Source of the DNA: an uncultured Methanomethylovorans sp.
Lineage (GTDB): Archaea > Halobacteriota > Methanosarcinia > Methanosarcinales > Methanosarcinaceae
NCBI RefSeq assembly: GCF_963678545.1
Contig: NZ_OY782870.1
Location: 1,922,001 to 1,986,000 of the forward strand
Length of the DNA: 64,000 nucleotides
Reading direction: 5' to 3'
Positions within the stretch are counted from its first letter, which is position 1. Each line of letters begins with the position of its first letter. Shown here in pieces: positions 54,196 through 63,824 of this stretch. Below the pieces are notes generated by a model. That model had not been told where the DNA came from. It worked only from the letters and a program-made list of their open reading frames with translations, and made no database searches. Position numbers and translations under genes: made by a program.

Positions 54196-57168
54196 ATGTC
54201 AGTATCGCTATTTGCAGTATTTGTTCTCTTTTCGATATTATTTTCCGGAATAGTAAGTGCAGAAGGAAATATATCTCCTATTGCCAATTTCATATCAAAC
54301 GTTACATCGGGTACAGTTCCGCTTTCGGTATCTTTTACTGATCAATCATTGAACAGTCCCACTGGTTGGACATGGTATTTCGGCGATGAGAGTCTCACTG
54401 GTATGTGGACTCAGCTAACTTCAGATACTGACTGGTCAGCAAGATATGGTCATAGCAGCGTTGTTCTTCCTGACGGCAGTATAGTTATTATGGGTGGTTT
54501 TGGTGACAGTGGCTATACTAATGACGTTTGGCGTTCAAATGATAACGGTTCAACATGGACTCAGGTAAATTCAAATGCAGACTGGTCTGCAAGATATGGA
54601 CATAGCAGCGTTGTTCTTCCTGACGGCAGTATAGTTATTATGGGTGGTTTTGGCGACAGTGGCTATATTAATGACGTTTGGCATTCAAATGATAATGGTT
54701 CAACATGGACTCAGGTAAATTCAAATGCAGACTGGTCTGCAAGATATGGACATAGCAGCATTGTTCTTCCTGACGGCAGTATCGTGCTTATGGGCGGTTC
54801 TGACGACAGTGGCTATACCAATGACGTTTGGCGTTCAACAGATTACGGTTCAACATGGACTGAGTTGAACTCAAGTGCAGGTTGGTTTGCAAGATCTAGT
54901 CATAGTAGTGTTGTTCTTTCTGATGGCAGTATCGTGCTTATGGGCGGTTATAATGACAGTGACTATACTAATGACGTTTGGCGTTCAATAGATTATGGTT
55001 CAACATGGACTGAGTTAAATTCAAGTGCAGGTTGGTCTGCAAGAGGCCGGCATAGCAGCGTTGTTCTTCCCGACGGCGGTATCGTGCTTATGGGCGGTTC
55101 TGGCTACAGTGAAAATATGAATGACGTTTGGCGTTCAAATGATAATGGTTCAACATGGACTGAGTTGAACTCAAGTGCAGGTTGGTCTGCAAGAATTCGT
55201 CATAGTAGTGTTGTTCTTCCTGATGGGAGTATCTTACTTATGGGCGGTCTTCCAAATAGTAGCTATATTAATGATGTCTGGCGTTTCATAACAGCTAGTT
55301 CATCGGAACAGAATCCTTCGCATACGTATATTCAACCAGGAATTTATCAGGTAACGTTACAGGCATACAATTCCAAAGGATATAACAGCACCATACAGGC
55401 AGATTATATCACAGTAACAGAACCTTCTGTACCAGTTACAAATTTCACAGCTAATGTCATGTCAGGTGCAGTTCCACTAACTGTTTATTTTACAGATCAC
55501 TCAACCAATACACCTACTTCATGGGCCTGGAACTTCGGTGATGGGCAGACTTCAACTGAGCAGAACCCAAACCATATGTATGTCGCTGTCGGTACCTATA
55601 CGGTAAGCTTGAACGCAACAAATATAGGTGGAAGTAATACAACCACCGAGGATAACTTAATCACCGTAACGGAACCATCTGCTTCAGTTCCATTTGATCC
55701 TGTATCTAATTTCAGTGTTAACGTTACTTCAGGTTCAGTTCCTCTTTCAGTCAGTTTTACAGATCTATCACAAAATGCAACGGTGTGGAGCTGGGACTTT
55801 GGAGACGGGATAAATTCAACCCAACAAAATCCGATGCATACTTTCTCTATAGTAGGAAACTATACAGTAAACCTGACCATAAGCAACGGAAATGCTACCA
55901 ATTCATCCCTTGCTATAATCACTGTAACGAAAAGTATTCCTGAAATTACCTGGACTAATCCAGCTAATATCGTATACGGAACTGCATTAACCCCTACTCA
56001 GTTAAATGCGTTATCTTCAGTACCCGGTACTTTAGTATATAATCCATTACAAGGGACTATATTGGATGTAGGCCAGCATACCTTATATGTGGATTTCGCA
56101 CCTACAGATACTGCAAACTATACTACAGCATCAAAGAATGTTATAATCAATGTTCTAAACGCGAATAATAGCATATATAATATTCTCCCTGTAGCAGATT
56201 TAAGTACGAACGTTACTAGCGGATATGTTCCCCTTTCTGTTCAGTTTACAGATATATCACAAAATGAAATATCAAGGACCTGGGACTTCAATAACGATGG
56301 CATCATTGACTCAAGAGATGCAAATCCCGTTTACACATACACTACTACAGGAACTTATATTGTGAACTTAACAGTGAGCAATGCAAATGGAACTGCGTCT
56401 AAACTCGCCACAATAAATGCACTGCAAGTAAGAAGCTCCAATAACGGTGGAAGCAGTGGAGGAGGGAGCAGCACTAGTGGAGGAGGCGGAGGTGCCGGGA
56501 GTGCTGAGGATTTTGAGAATGTGTTACTGAAAGATATCACAAACGCATACTTGATAATGAATGTAAATGCAAGCTATGAGTTTACAAAAGAAGGAAATCC
56601 AATCCAATCAATCAGCTTCTATTCCCTCAAGAACTCCGGTGAAATCACATCTACTATAGAAGTACTAAATAATAAGTCAAAGCTAGTGAACAGTACTCCT
56701 GAAGGAAGTGTTTATAAATACCTCAATATCTGGGTAGGTAAATTCGGCTTTGCAACAGAAGCAAACATCAAGGATCCAAAGGTGAAGTTCAAAGTCGATA
56801 ACTCATGGATGCAGGGCATGGGTATAAGCCCGGAAGATATAAGGTTGCAGAGACATAATGGAACTGCATGGAATGTATTACCCACTGTAATAGTAAACAA
56901 AACAACAAGCTATGTTGTATTTGAATCTCAATCACCTGGTTTTTCACCATTTGTGATCACTGCTGAAAAAGCAATTATTTTTTCTGAAATTAGCAATGAA
57001 GAAACACCGACCATAAAAGAAGAAAATAAAAACGAAATAGAAAATGCTGTAGAACATGTTAATAAAGAGCAAGCACAGACAGGAGGATCCAGCGTATGGA
57101 TAGTTTTCTTGTTTATGCTTTCAATTGGGGCTTTTGCGGTAGGATATGAATATATGAAGAAACAGTAA
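54196..57168 (+). CDS. Large surface protein: kelch-like repeats nested in a PKD domain, further PKD domains, PGF-pre-PGF domain, C-terminal TM
   Basis: The 990-residue protein starts MSVSLFAVFVLFSILFSGIV (signal peptide). A PKD domain begins PIANFISNVTSGTVPLSV and reaches WTWYFGDE; it is interrupted by six kelch-like repeats (about residues 77-365), then resumes SSSEQNPSHTYIQPGIYQV. Two more PKD domains follow, then an Ig-like ITWTNPANIVYGTALTPTQL domain, a further PKD domain, a Gly/Ser linker (about 750-770), a PGF-pre-PGF domain (FENVLLKDITNAYLI) and a C-terminal TM helix with KKQ. It has no PGF motif at the end, so a plain TM anchor is likely. I start at ATG 54196; a TATA-like TATTTATTT about 30 bp upstream suggests a leaderless mRNA. 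Confidence 0.85.
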   Translation: MSVSLFAVFVLFSILFSGIVSAEGNISPIANFISNVTSGTVPLSVSFTDQSLNSPTGWTWYFGDESLTGMWTQLTSDTDWSARYGHSSVVLPDGSIVIMGGFGDSGYTNDVWRSNDNGSTWTQVNSNADWSARYGHSSVVLPDGSIVIMGGFGDSGYINDVWHSNDNGSTWTQVNSNADWSARYGHSSIVLPDGSIVLMGGSDDSGYTNDVWRSTDYGSTWTELNSSAGWFARSSHSSVVLSDGSIVLMGGYNDSDYTNDVWRSIDYGSTWTELNSSAGWSARGRHSSVVLPDGGIVLMGGSGYSENMNDVWRSNDNGSTWTELNSSAGWSARIRHSSVVLPDGSILLMGGLPNSSYINDVWRFITASSSEQNPSHTYIQPGIYQVTLQAYNSKGYNSTIQADYITVTEPSVPVTNFTANVMSGAVPLTVYFTDHSTNTPTSWAWNFGDGQTSTEQNPNHMYVAVGTYTVSLNATNIGGSNTTTEDNLITVTEPSASVPFDPVSNFSVNVTSGSVPLSVSFTDLSQNATVWSWDFGDGINSTQQNPMHTFSIVGNYTVNLTISNGNATNSSLAIITVTKSIPEITWTNPANIVYGTALTPTQLNALSSVPGTLVYNPLQGTILDVGQHTLYVDFAPTDTANYTTASKNVIINVLNANNSIYNILPVADLSTNVTSGYVPLSVQFTDISQNEISRTWDFNNDGIIDSRDANPVYTYTTTGTYIVNLTVSNANGTASKLATINALQVRSSNNGGSSGGGSSTSGGGGGAGSAEDFENVLLKDITNAYLIMNVNASYEFTKEGNPIQSISFYSLKNSGEITSTIEVLNNKSKLVNSTPEGSVYKYLNIWVGKFGFATEANIKDPKVKFKVDNSWMQGMGISPEDIRLQRHNGTAWNVLPTVIVNKTTSYVVFESQSPGFSPFVITAEKAIIFSEISNEETPTIKEENKNEIENAVEHVNKEQAQTGGSSVWIVFLFMLSIGAFAVGYEYMKKQ
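54427..55290 (+). repeat. Six tandem 150-bp repeats encoding kelch-like blades
   Basis: Each unit encodes about 50 residues (WSARYGHSSVVLPDGSIVI, then MGGxxDSGYTNDVWRS and NDNGSTWTQ). Units 1 to 3 are nearly identical at the DNA level, units 4 to 6 have drifted (for example YNDSDYTNDVWRS). Such arrays expand and contract by recombination. Six blades would be enough for one propeller. Confidence 0.85.
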
Positions 57169-57259
57169 ATGTTTACTTCAATAGTAACTCTTATATATTG
57201 TCATGATAATTTTTACGTTGTCATGCGCCAACATGACGTAAACTAAGGAGCAAACTATT

Positions 57260-57603
57260 ATGTTGAATACTGAAAACTCATTAGACATAGCTTCAGCTAT
57301 GTCTATCAGAGGCTGGGAAGCCACCAGAAAACCCCTTGCGGATCTGTACAGCGTCCTTAAGATCGGGTTCAAGAAGATCTTCGGCCAATACTTTGTAGAC
57401 TCAGGCATCATCCGCCCCTTCCGTGACCGCTATAAGAACCTAAAACCCACCAAACAACACCAATATCCCACTGAACCCCTCTCATAGTCGAAACCTACCG
57501 GGAAGCCAACAGGCTCTCCAAAGAACTCAAAGAACTCGGCATCTCCCGCAAGATCGCTGTAGTCTCAAACGAGAACACGATGAGGTATAGTCGCGTACTA
57601 TAA
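57260..57603 (+). pseudogene. Frameshifted gene of unknown function with atypical base composition
   Basis: From ATG 57260 (AAGGAG upstream) the frame reads MLNTENSLDIASAMSIRGWE and on to KPTKQHQYPTEPLS, then stops at 57486; the next frame continues VETYREANRLSKELKELGIS and RKIAVVSNENTMR to a stop at 57603. The region is markedly richer in GC than its neighbours. The joined product would be about 112 residues, mostly helical. I do not recognise it. It probably came from another replicon or element. Confidence 0.5.
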
Positions 57604-57809
57604 TAGCAATAGCTATGGAAAAATGCAGAAATGAACAGTGGAGTGAAGTGAAGTGTCCTATTACACATAAATAAGGATGCGAACATTCTGCTATATGATT
57701 AAACAAAAACGATTAATAGTGCTTTTTTAAACCTTTATTCAAAGATATAAGATTGTGTTAATGGAAATAGTAGTTAAAAAAATTGATAGTTAGAAACTCA
57801 GGTAATCTC

Positions 57810-58435
57810 ATGAGCATGAAATTAGTTTTAGAGTCATCGGCACTTATTCTAAGCATTGTTAACGGATTAATATTATTTAGAAATTATTTAAGAGATAAAC
57901 CCGAATTAACAGTTAGACCTATTAATCCAGATATTTATCAATGGTTTTTTCCCTTCCAAGCGGTAAATTTCAAGAACATCAAACAAGAAAATATGGGGTT
58001 TTGTGTTACATTTCCATCATAAATAAAGGGATTCGAGACGTTTCTTTGGATTATTGGCATTTGCACATTAAAACTGTTGGAAATAAGTGGATTGAACTGA
58101 ACCCCATAAGTATCCCTGAACCACAGAATGAATTGGGACAATCAGGACAAATTAAAAGCTGGCCGGTTTTAGGGCAAAAAGGACTGTATTATGAAGGAGA
58201 TACGATGGTTAAAGCAGGAAGCAGTATTTCTGGTTTTGCTTATTATATCTTGGAATTTTGGGGTACTGATAATTGGAATTTAAAACTGATAGATGGAAAG
58301 GCAGAGGGGAAAATGGAAATAAAGGGTGTATTTGGAAAAAAATCATCTGTTAAAATGCTTTTCACAGAAATTCCGTTGGAAAAAGCAACAAAAATGGTGA
58401 AAGGGATTGATACGGTTGATCAGATGCAACATTGA
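57810..58435 (+). pseudogene. Hypothetical membrane-anchored protein, frameshifted at a T run
   Basis: The ATG at 57810 (AGGT upstream) starts MSMKLVLESSALILSIVNGL, a TM segment, then RDKPELTVRPINPDIYQWFF. After the T6 run at 57945-57950 the neighbouring frame continues LPSGKFQEHQTRKYGVLCYI and a beta-rich domain to KGIDTVDQMQH. One base missing or extra in the T run restores a protein of about 207 residues. No motif names it. Single-TM plus outer or inner beta-domain is all I can see. Sequencing error at the homopolymer is a real alternative. Confidence 0.65.
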
Positions 58436-58985
58436 TTAATTGATTCAAATCAAAAATACATTTAATATCTGTCTGCATTTGAACTATAACAAGAGCTGCT
58501 TGTTTGAAAGTTATGATATGAAGACCTCATCCAGTAGGATATATCAAAATCCTCTTTTCTTTATTGACTAACTACCGTTTATTTGTTATTTTGGATGTAT
58601 TACCAAATTTGTCCTATATCTTTGCGTATTTGGACACATTAAAGCCCTATATTCAATTGGAACTTGTTACTAGCTATCTCCTGTGTGTTCTAAGCGTTAG
58701 TATCCAATTTATGCTTACACAGTTCCTACATAATCTGTTTTTCAAAAAAAATCAAAATATTCATTTTCTACCACCTACCCGGCGTTTGCGCCGCTTCGCG
58801 GCGACAGTGGCTTTTTTCATCCGTTCCCTTAGGTACACGATTAAGGGCTGTGTGCCACAGTTGGCCTGCATCCAGATTTTACCCGGATTTTCCAAGCCCA
58901 AAAAATCTACTGGAAATGTACCTTTCCCACATAACCTTATATTTAACTCAATCATAAGTTTACATATAAATGTGGAAGGTTAATA
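58436..58985. other. 550-bp gap with an ambiguous GC-richer island
   Basis: A short GC-rich patch at about 58775-58870 includes inverted-repeat-like GCGCCGCTTCGCGGCG. A 64-codon minus-strand frame (58761-58955, ending KKATVAAKRRKRRVGGRK) and a longer plus-strand frame overlap there; neither has a family I know. A symmetric TATA-like TACATATAAATG at 58960-58971 probably promotes the cytochrome gene. The rest shows nothing. Confidence 0.4.
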
Positions 58986-59478
58986 ATGATTAAAATGGAA
59001 CACTACTTATTGGGCATTATTGGAGTTGCCATAATTGCAATTCTAGTTATGGGGGTCAGGCTACCAACAAGGTGGAATGATGGGCTCAGGTGCTTATCCA
59101 TATAATGTAGAAGGCATCAAGACGAAGTTCGATTCAAACGGTGAAACCATCTATTACACCGGATTCAATGAAACGGGCAAGAGAATTGCTACATCTTATG
59201 GTCCACAATGGTTCTACACACACGGAGGTGGCTGTGTCAACTGTCACAGTGCGGACGGAAAGGGAGGAGTACCTGTGATGATGGGATATACAGTACCTGC
59301 TGATATCACATACGCTTCATTGACAACTATAGAAAATCCACCATATACCGATGCTATTAAGACAGCTATCAGGGATGGCCTTGATCCCTCCGGAGAGTCT
59401 CTGTCACCAACAATGCCAAGATGGCAAATGTCTGATAAAGACCTTAATGACACATTGCAATACATCAAGACACTATGA
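58986..59478 (+). pseudogene. Cytochrome c-like protein with CxxCH, frameshifted at a G run
   Basis: ATG 58986 (GGAAGG upstream) starts MIKMEHYLLGIIGVAIIAIL, a membrane anchor. After the G5 run at 59051-59055 the frame shifts and WGSGYQQGGMMGSGAYPYNV follows, then GGCVNCHSADGKGGVPVM, a heme c CxxCH site, and late MPRWQMSDKDLNDTLQYI with the possible Met ligand. Restored, it has about 163 residues. It lies 36 bp before a copper-type P-type ATPase, so the pair may have entered together. Heme-c attachment needs a maturation system not seen here. Confidence 0.75.
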
Positions 59479-59514
59479 AATAAAAGTGGAATTGTATGAG
59501 GGAGAGTGGGGCAT

Positions 59515-61649
59515 ATGGAAGACGATGAGATGCCAATGCATGAGCTTATGCATCATGATATGGGACAGCAGGCAATGGAACAACATCCATCTCATATGGG
59601 ACAAGACCACATGGAACATGGGGAACATATGCAGCATCGTAAACGGAGCACACAGGATAAACACACAGGACATACTAACCACCATGCAATGATGGTAGAA
59701 GATTTCAAAAAACGTTTTTTTGTCTCTGTTATTATCACAATCCCTGTGCTTTTACTATCCCCCATTATCCGCGATTTCCTGTCCGCAGTTTTCGGGATAA
59801 CAATTCCCGGTTTCTCTGGAGACATTTATGTGCTGTTCCTGCTGTCCACAGTCATATTCTTCTACGGGAGTTGGCCATTCCTTAAGGGAATCAGGGATGA
59901 ACTGACCTCACATGCTCCTGGTATGATGACCCTGATAGCTATAGCCATCACGGTTGCATATATCTACAGCAGTCTGGTTGTTTTTGGCCTGGTTGGGATT
60001 TCTTCTGGGAACTGGCAACACTTATCGATATCATGCTTCTGGGACACTGGCTGGAGATGCGTTCTATAATGGGAGCTTCAAAGGTACTTGAAGAACTGGC
60101 AAGGCTGCTGCCTTCTGATGCCCACAGGATTGATGAGCAGGGAAATATGAGCGATGTCCCGCTGGGAGATATCGTTGCCGGTGACCGGCTGTTCGTAAGA
60201 CCCGGTGAGAAGATCCCGGCGGATGGTGTGGTCGTTGAAGGAAATACCTCTGTCAATGAAGCTATGCTCACAGGTGAATCGAAGCCAGTTACAAAAGTAA
60301 AAGATAACGAAGTAATTGGAGGCTCCATCAATGGTGAGGGAGCTATAACCGTCAAAGTGAAGAAAACAGGAGCCGAATCGTTCCTTTCCCAGGTTGTGGA
60401 ACTTGTAAAAGAAGCTCAGGAAAGCAAATCCCATACACAGGATCTGGCTGATAGGGCTGCCAAGTGGCTTACGATCATTTCCCTCAGTGTAGGTACTATC
60501 ACATTGTTGGTGTGGAATCTGCTTATTAAGGCCGATTTTGCGTTTTCCCTGGAAAGAGCTGTCACAGTAATGGTAATAACTTGTCCTCATGCTCTGGGTC
60601 TTGCAATTCCCTTGGTAGTTGCCATATCCTCTGCACTAGCAGCACGCAATGGACTACTTATCAGGAACAGGGTAGCCTTTGAGAATGCTCGCAACCTGAA
60701 TGCCATTATATTCGACAAGACTGGTACGCTGACACAGGGCAAGTTCGGAATAACTGAAACTGTTATTTTCGATGGTATGATGGATGAAAAAGAACTGCTG
60801 AAGTATGCCGCTTCTGTGGAAGCTAATTCAGAACATCCCATTGCCAGGGGAATAGCGGCATCAATGGAGGATATGTATAATGTAGGGGATTTCCTATCCA
60901 TTCCTGGGAAAGGAGCCCAGGGAATGGTAGAAGGAAAGGAAGTAAGGGTTGTTAGCCTTGGATATCTGAGAGAACAGGGCATTAACGTTGAAAATGAAGT
61001 TGTGGACAAACTCAAATCACAGGGAAAAACAGTTGTTTACGTGATACTGGATGGAAAAGTGAAAGGTGCCATTGCCCTAGCAGATATCATCAGGCCGGAA
61101 TCGAAACAGGCAATTTCCACACTAAGGGAAATGGGAATCAAATGTATGATGCTTACCGGTGATAATGAACAAGTTGCAAGATGGGTTGCAGAAGAGATAG
61201 GAGTGGACGAGTATTTTGCCGAGGTGTTGCCACAGGAAAAGGCTGCTAAGGTGAAAGAGGTACAGTCAAGGGGTCTTGTGGTTGCTATGATCGGAGACGG
61301 AGTGAACGATGCTCCCGCTCTTGCCCAGGTAGATATAGGAATTGCCATAGGAGCAGGGAGCGATATAGCTGTGGAAACAGCAGATATAATATTGGTCAAA
61401 AGCAATCTCAAAGATGTTGTTTCCATAGTCGCTCTCTCCCGAGCTACCTACAGAAAGATGCTTCAGAACATTTTCTGGGCCACGGGATATAACGTGGTAG
61501 CAATACCACTCGCTGCCGGTGTACTGTACAACCAAGGGATATTACTATCTCCTGCGGTTGGAGCTGTCCTGATGTCCCTTAGCACGATAATTGTGGCTAT
61601 CAATGCCAGGTTTTTGTCAATGGATAGGATTACAAAATCCTTAACTTGA
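59515..61649 (+). pseudogene. copB: CopB-type copper/silver P-type ATPase (CPH motif), frameshifted
   Basis: The first part (59515-60069) has a long His/Met-rich N terminus (HMEHGEHMQHRK, HTGHTNHHAMM) and the first TM pair; the second (60033-61649) carries the rest: ADGVVVEGNTSVNEAMLTGE, the CPH motif ITCPHALGLAIP, DKTGTLTQGK with the phosphorylated Asp, EHPIARG, TGDNEQ and GDGVNDAPAL. Between about 59986 and 60003 the frame changes (expected GWDFFWELATLIDIM), consistent with one base indel. Joined, it is about 711 residues, normal for CopB (P1B-3; Cu or Ag export). The gene may be inactive, or the base may be a read error. Confidence 0.85.
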
Positions 61650-62108
61650 TTTACGCCCTTAAATACAAGATATCGTATTGATCTTTTTTTATTTTGCTCC
61701 AGCTTTGACTCATTTCAAACCAAAGGAACGTATTGCAAAGCAATACGTCATTTCCCGCAGGTTCTAAACCTCTATGAAACTTTGAAAGAACTCGACCCTT
61801 TGACCTGATTTACCGTTTCGCCCGCCCCGCGATAATGGCAAGCGACCCAGGCCGCCCGCCTGATGGCGGCTACAGGTAAGTATATTGAACTGAAGAAATG
61901 AATTATGATGACGGTTTAGATAGGGACTTCAATATTAAAGATAACAGAAAGGATAATAATATAAGGGAAGGGAATTAAACCAGACTGTCAAAAGTCGAAT
62001 AACGAACATTTCAATTACTATCAAAATAACCCATAGTTAATCTCATTGAATGAAACAGTTGGCTAATTAATCGTAGTACAATATTACTATAAATCAAGGA
62101 TCGAGATC
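61650..62108. other. 459-bp gap before the broken type I restriction locus
   Basis: A GC-rich patch at about 61815-61880 (GCCCGCCCCGCG, CCGCCCGCCTGATGGCGGC) stands out from AT-rich flanks, and a short inverted repeat (CAAAGGAACGTATTGC, GCAATACGTCATTTC) lies at about 61720-61755. I see no complete gene or tRNA. The last codons before 62109 (RIEI) may already belong to the decayed HsdM frame. Confidence 0.4.
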
Positions 62109-62240
62109 ATGGATGAGATCTGCAAGCATGGCCATGTGCTCACTCCGGGCCGTTACGTTGGTGCAGCTGCACAGGAAGAAGATGGAGAGTTGTGGATTAA
62201 AGACGCAGAGTATATTATTGGGAGTATGCCTGATGAGTAA
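62109..62240 (+). pseudogene. HsdM C-terminal fragment (type I restriction methyltransferase)
   Basis: The 43-residue frame reads MDEICKHGHVLTPGRYVGAA then AQEEDGELWIKDAEYII and ends GSMPDE. The KHGxVLTPGRYVG phrase is the conserved end of type I methyltransferase subunits. The catalytic core is absent upstream. It is followed by the Fic gene and then an HsdR start, so an entire type I locus has lost most of its modification subunit and its specificity subunit. Confidence 0.78.
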
Positions 62241-62284
62241 TACCAATATCTACCGATTTATACCAAATTGGTAGTAACCCTTTT
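62241..62284. promoter_or_regulatory. Operator-like repeat, upstream copy, before the Fic gene
   Basis: TACCAATATCTACCGATTTA is followed by the palindrome TACCAA-A-TTGGTA (62261-62273) and GTAACCCTTTT. Single TACC and TTGGTAGT half sites recur up to the Fic start (62292-62331). The same unit follows the Fic stop. It looks like a binding site for the Fic C-terminal winged helix or for another regulator, or a repeat that flanks the cassette. Confidence 0.6.
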
Positions 62285-62331
62285 ATCCCAATAACTACCA
62301 GTATCTACCAAAAAGTAACGGATTGGTAGTT

Positions 62332-63636
62332 ATGAAGATTCCACAGAAAGCAGCGGACATGTGGGTGGTTATCGAAAAGTATCCTGAGATGCTCTCAATG
62401 TTCGTTGATCCACAGATGCAGGAGCTTGTTGCAAAGTACAACCGCGAGTATGTACACTGGGAAGAGCTCCGGCACCGCAAACTGCCCTTGGAGGCTGAGA
62501 AACTATGGGCTTTGATCAAAAGCTCAAGGGAATTGCAGGCCAAACGCGTTGAATTCGCACAGTGGACCTTCCGGTACGTCCTGTCAGGCGACACCCTGAG
62601 GAAACTGCATCTGCTGGACACAAAAGGTGCAGGCAATCTGGAAAGCGGACCCGGAGGAGTGAGTGCAGCGGACAGGAAGCGGTACATCATCAATTCACTT
62701 ATGGAAGAAGCCATTGCCTCCAGCCAGCTTGAAGGAGCGGCCACAACCCGGGAAGCAGCCAAAAAGATGCTGCGGCAGAAACGAAAACCCATGGACTACT
62801 CCGAGAAGATGATCCTCAACGGCTATCAGACCATGTGCAGGATAGCAGAAATGAAGGACAGGTCCATTGATCCGGATACACTGCTTGATCTCCACAGGGA
62901 GATTACACACGGTACTCTGGAAGATCCCGCAGATGAAGGTAAGTTCAGGGACAACAACGAGATCGTAGTGGCCGACCCCCGGGACGGGAACAAGGTATAT
63001 CATATCCCCCCAGACTATCAGAAAATCCCCCAGCTCATGGAAGAGTTCTGCAGGTTTGCCAGCAACGATGAAGAAGAGTTCATTCACCCTCTTATCAAGG
63101 GCGTGATCCTCCACTTCCTGATAGGCTATATCCATCCTTTCACAGATGGTAACGGCCGGTGTGCAAGGTCGATCTTCTACTGGTACATGCTCAGCCGGGG
63201 TTACTGGCTCTTTGAGTACATGCCGATATCAAGGATACTGCTGCACTCCAAGACAAAATATGCCTTGGCCTATCTGTATACTGAGACCGATGAGAACGAT
63301 CTTACATACTTCATAAACTACAATCTCTCTGCAATAGAGAAAGCACTGCAAGAACTTGAAGAGTACATTAGTCTCAAAAAGCAGGAACAACATGAAACGA
63401 TACAGATCATTGAAACCTCTGAGAGTCTGAACCTCAGGCAGGCTGACATACTCAAGAATCTGCTCAAAGAACCTGACAGATACTTCTCTATTGCTGAGAT
63501 CAAAGGAAAGTACAGTATTGCCTATGACACTGCAAGAAATGACATGCAGCATCTTGCGAAACTGGGATATGTCGAAAAGCTCGAAAGAGGCAGGAGCTTC
63601 ATGTATAAATATAAAGGAATTACACAGGTGTCCTGA
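62332..63636 (+). CDS. Fic family protein with inhibitory motif and C-terminal winged helix
   Basis: The 434-residue protein has a helical N-terminal domain, an inhibitory (S/T)xxxEG motif IASSQLEGA (about residue 128), the Fic core HPFTDGNGRCARSI (about residue 267) and a C-terminal winged helix (LNLRQADILKNLLKE, IAEIKGKYSIAYDTARNDM). Fic enzymes mostly transfer AMP to hydroxyl groups of target proteins. The inhibitory motif ahead of the core makes this class II, kept silent until relieved. I start at ATG 62332; a TTG at 62323 is less likely. It sits inside a type I restriction locus between identical palindromic repeats, as a solo regulator or toxin-like gene. Confidence 0.9.
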   Translation: MKIPQKAADMWVVIEKYPEMLSMFVDPQMQELVAKYNREYVHWEELRHRKLPLEAEKLWALIKSSRELQAKRVEFAQWTFRYVLSGDTLRKLHLLDTKGAGNLESGPGGVSAADRKRYIINSLMEEAIASSQLEGAATTREAAKKMLRQKRKPMDYSEKMILNGYQTMCRIAEMKDRSIDPDTLLDLHREITHGTLEDPADEGKFRDNNEIVVADPRDGNKVYHIPPDYQKIPQLMEEFCRFASNDEEEFIHPLIKGVILHFLIGYIHPFTDGNGRCARSIFYWYMLSRGYWLFEYMPISRILLHSKTKYALAYLYTETDENDLTYFINYNLSAIEKALQELEEYISLKKQEQHETIQIIETSESLNLRQADILKNLLKEPDRYFSIAEIKGKYSIAYDTARNDMQHLAKLGYVEKLERGRSFMYKYKGITQVS

Positions 63637-63638
63637 AT

Positions 63639-63683
63639 ACCAATAAGTACCAATATCTACCAAATTGGTAGTAACTCTTTTTT
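63639..63683. promoter_or_regulatory. Operator-like repeat, downstream copy, after the Fic gene
   Basis: TACCAATAAGTACCAATATC leads into the palindrome CTACCAA-A-TTGGTAG (63657-63671) and then TAACTCTTTTT. It matches the upstream copy over about 35 bp apart from a 10-bp internal difference. It starts two bases after the Fic stop codon and lies before the HsdR fragment, where it could also serve that gene. Confidence 0.6.
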
Positions 63684-63824
63684 CATGCCTTGAAACAGGT
63701 AACCTCCTTTATCACACGCTTAAGAACAGCAGGCTTAAATATCCAAAATATGAATTTCTTTAGAGTATAACCACAGTTCTTAATTGAACAACGATCATGG
63801 ATATTTGCATGGAGCTGCTGCCAC

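Noticed and set aside
54427-55290. Regular 150-bp repeats considered as a CRISPR-like array
   Set aside because: Repeats are contiguous, in frame and coding; no spacers and no cas genes.
58564-58983. 139-codon plus-strand frame and a 64-codon minus-strand frame overlapping it
   Set aside because: No ribosome site or recognisable domain in either; the basic C terminus of the minus frame comes from a local GC-rich patch.
61730-61890. Possible tRNA because of a GGTTCTAAACC-like stretch
   Set aside because: No matching acceptor stem, D arm or anticodon arm could be drawn around it.
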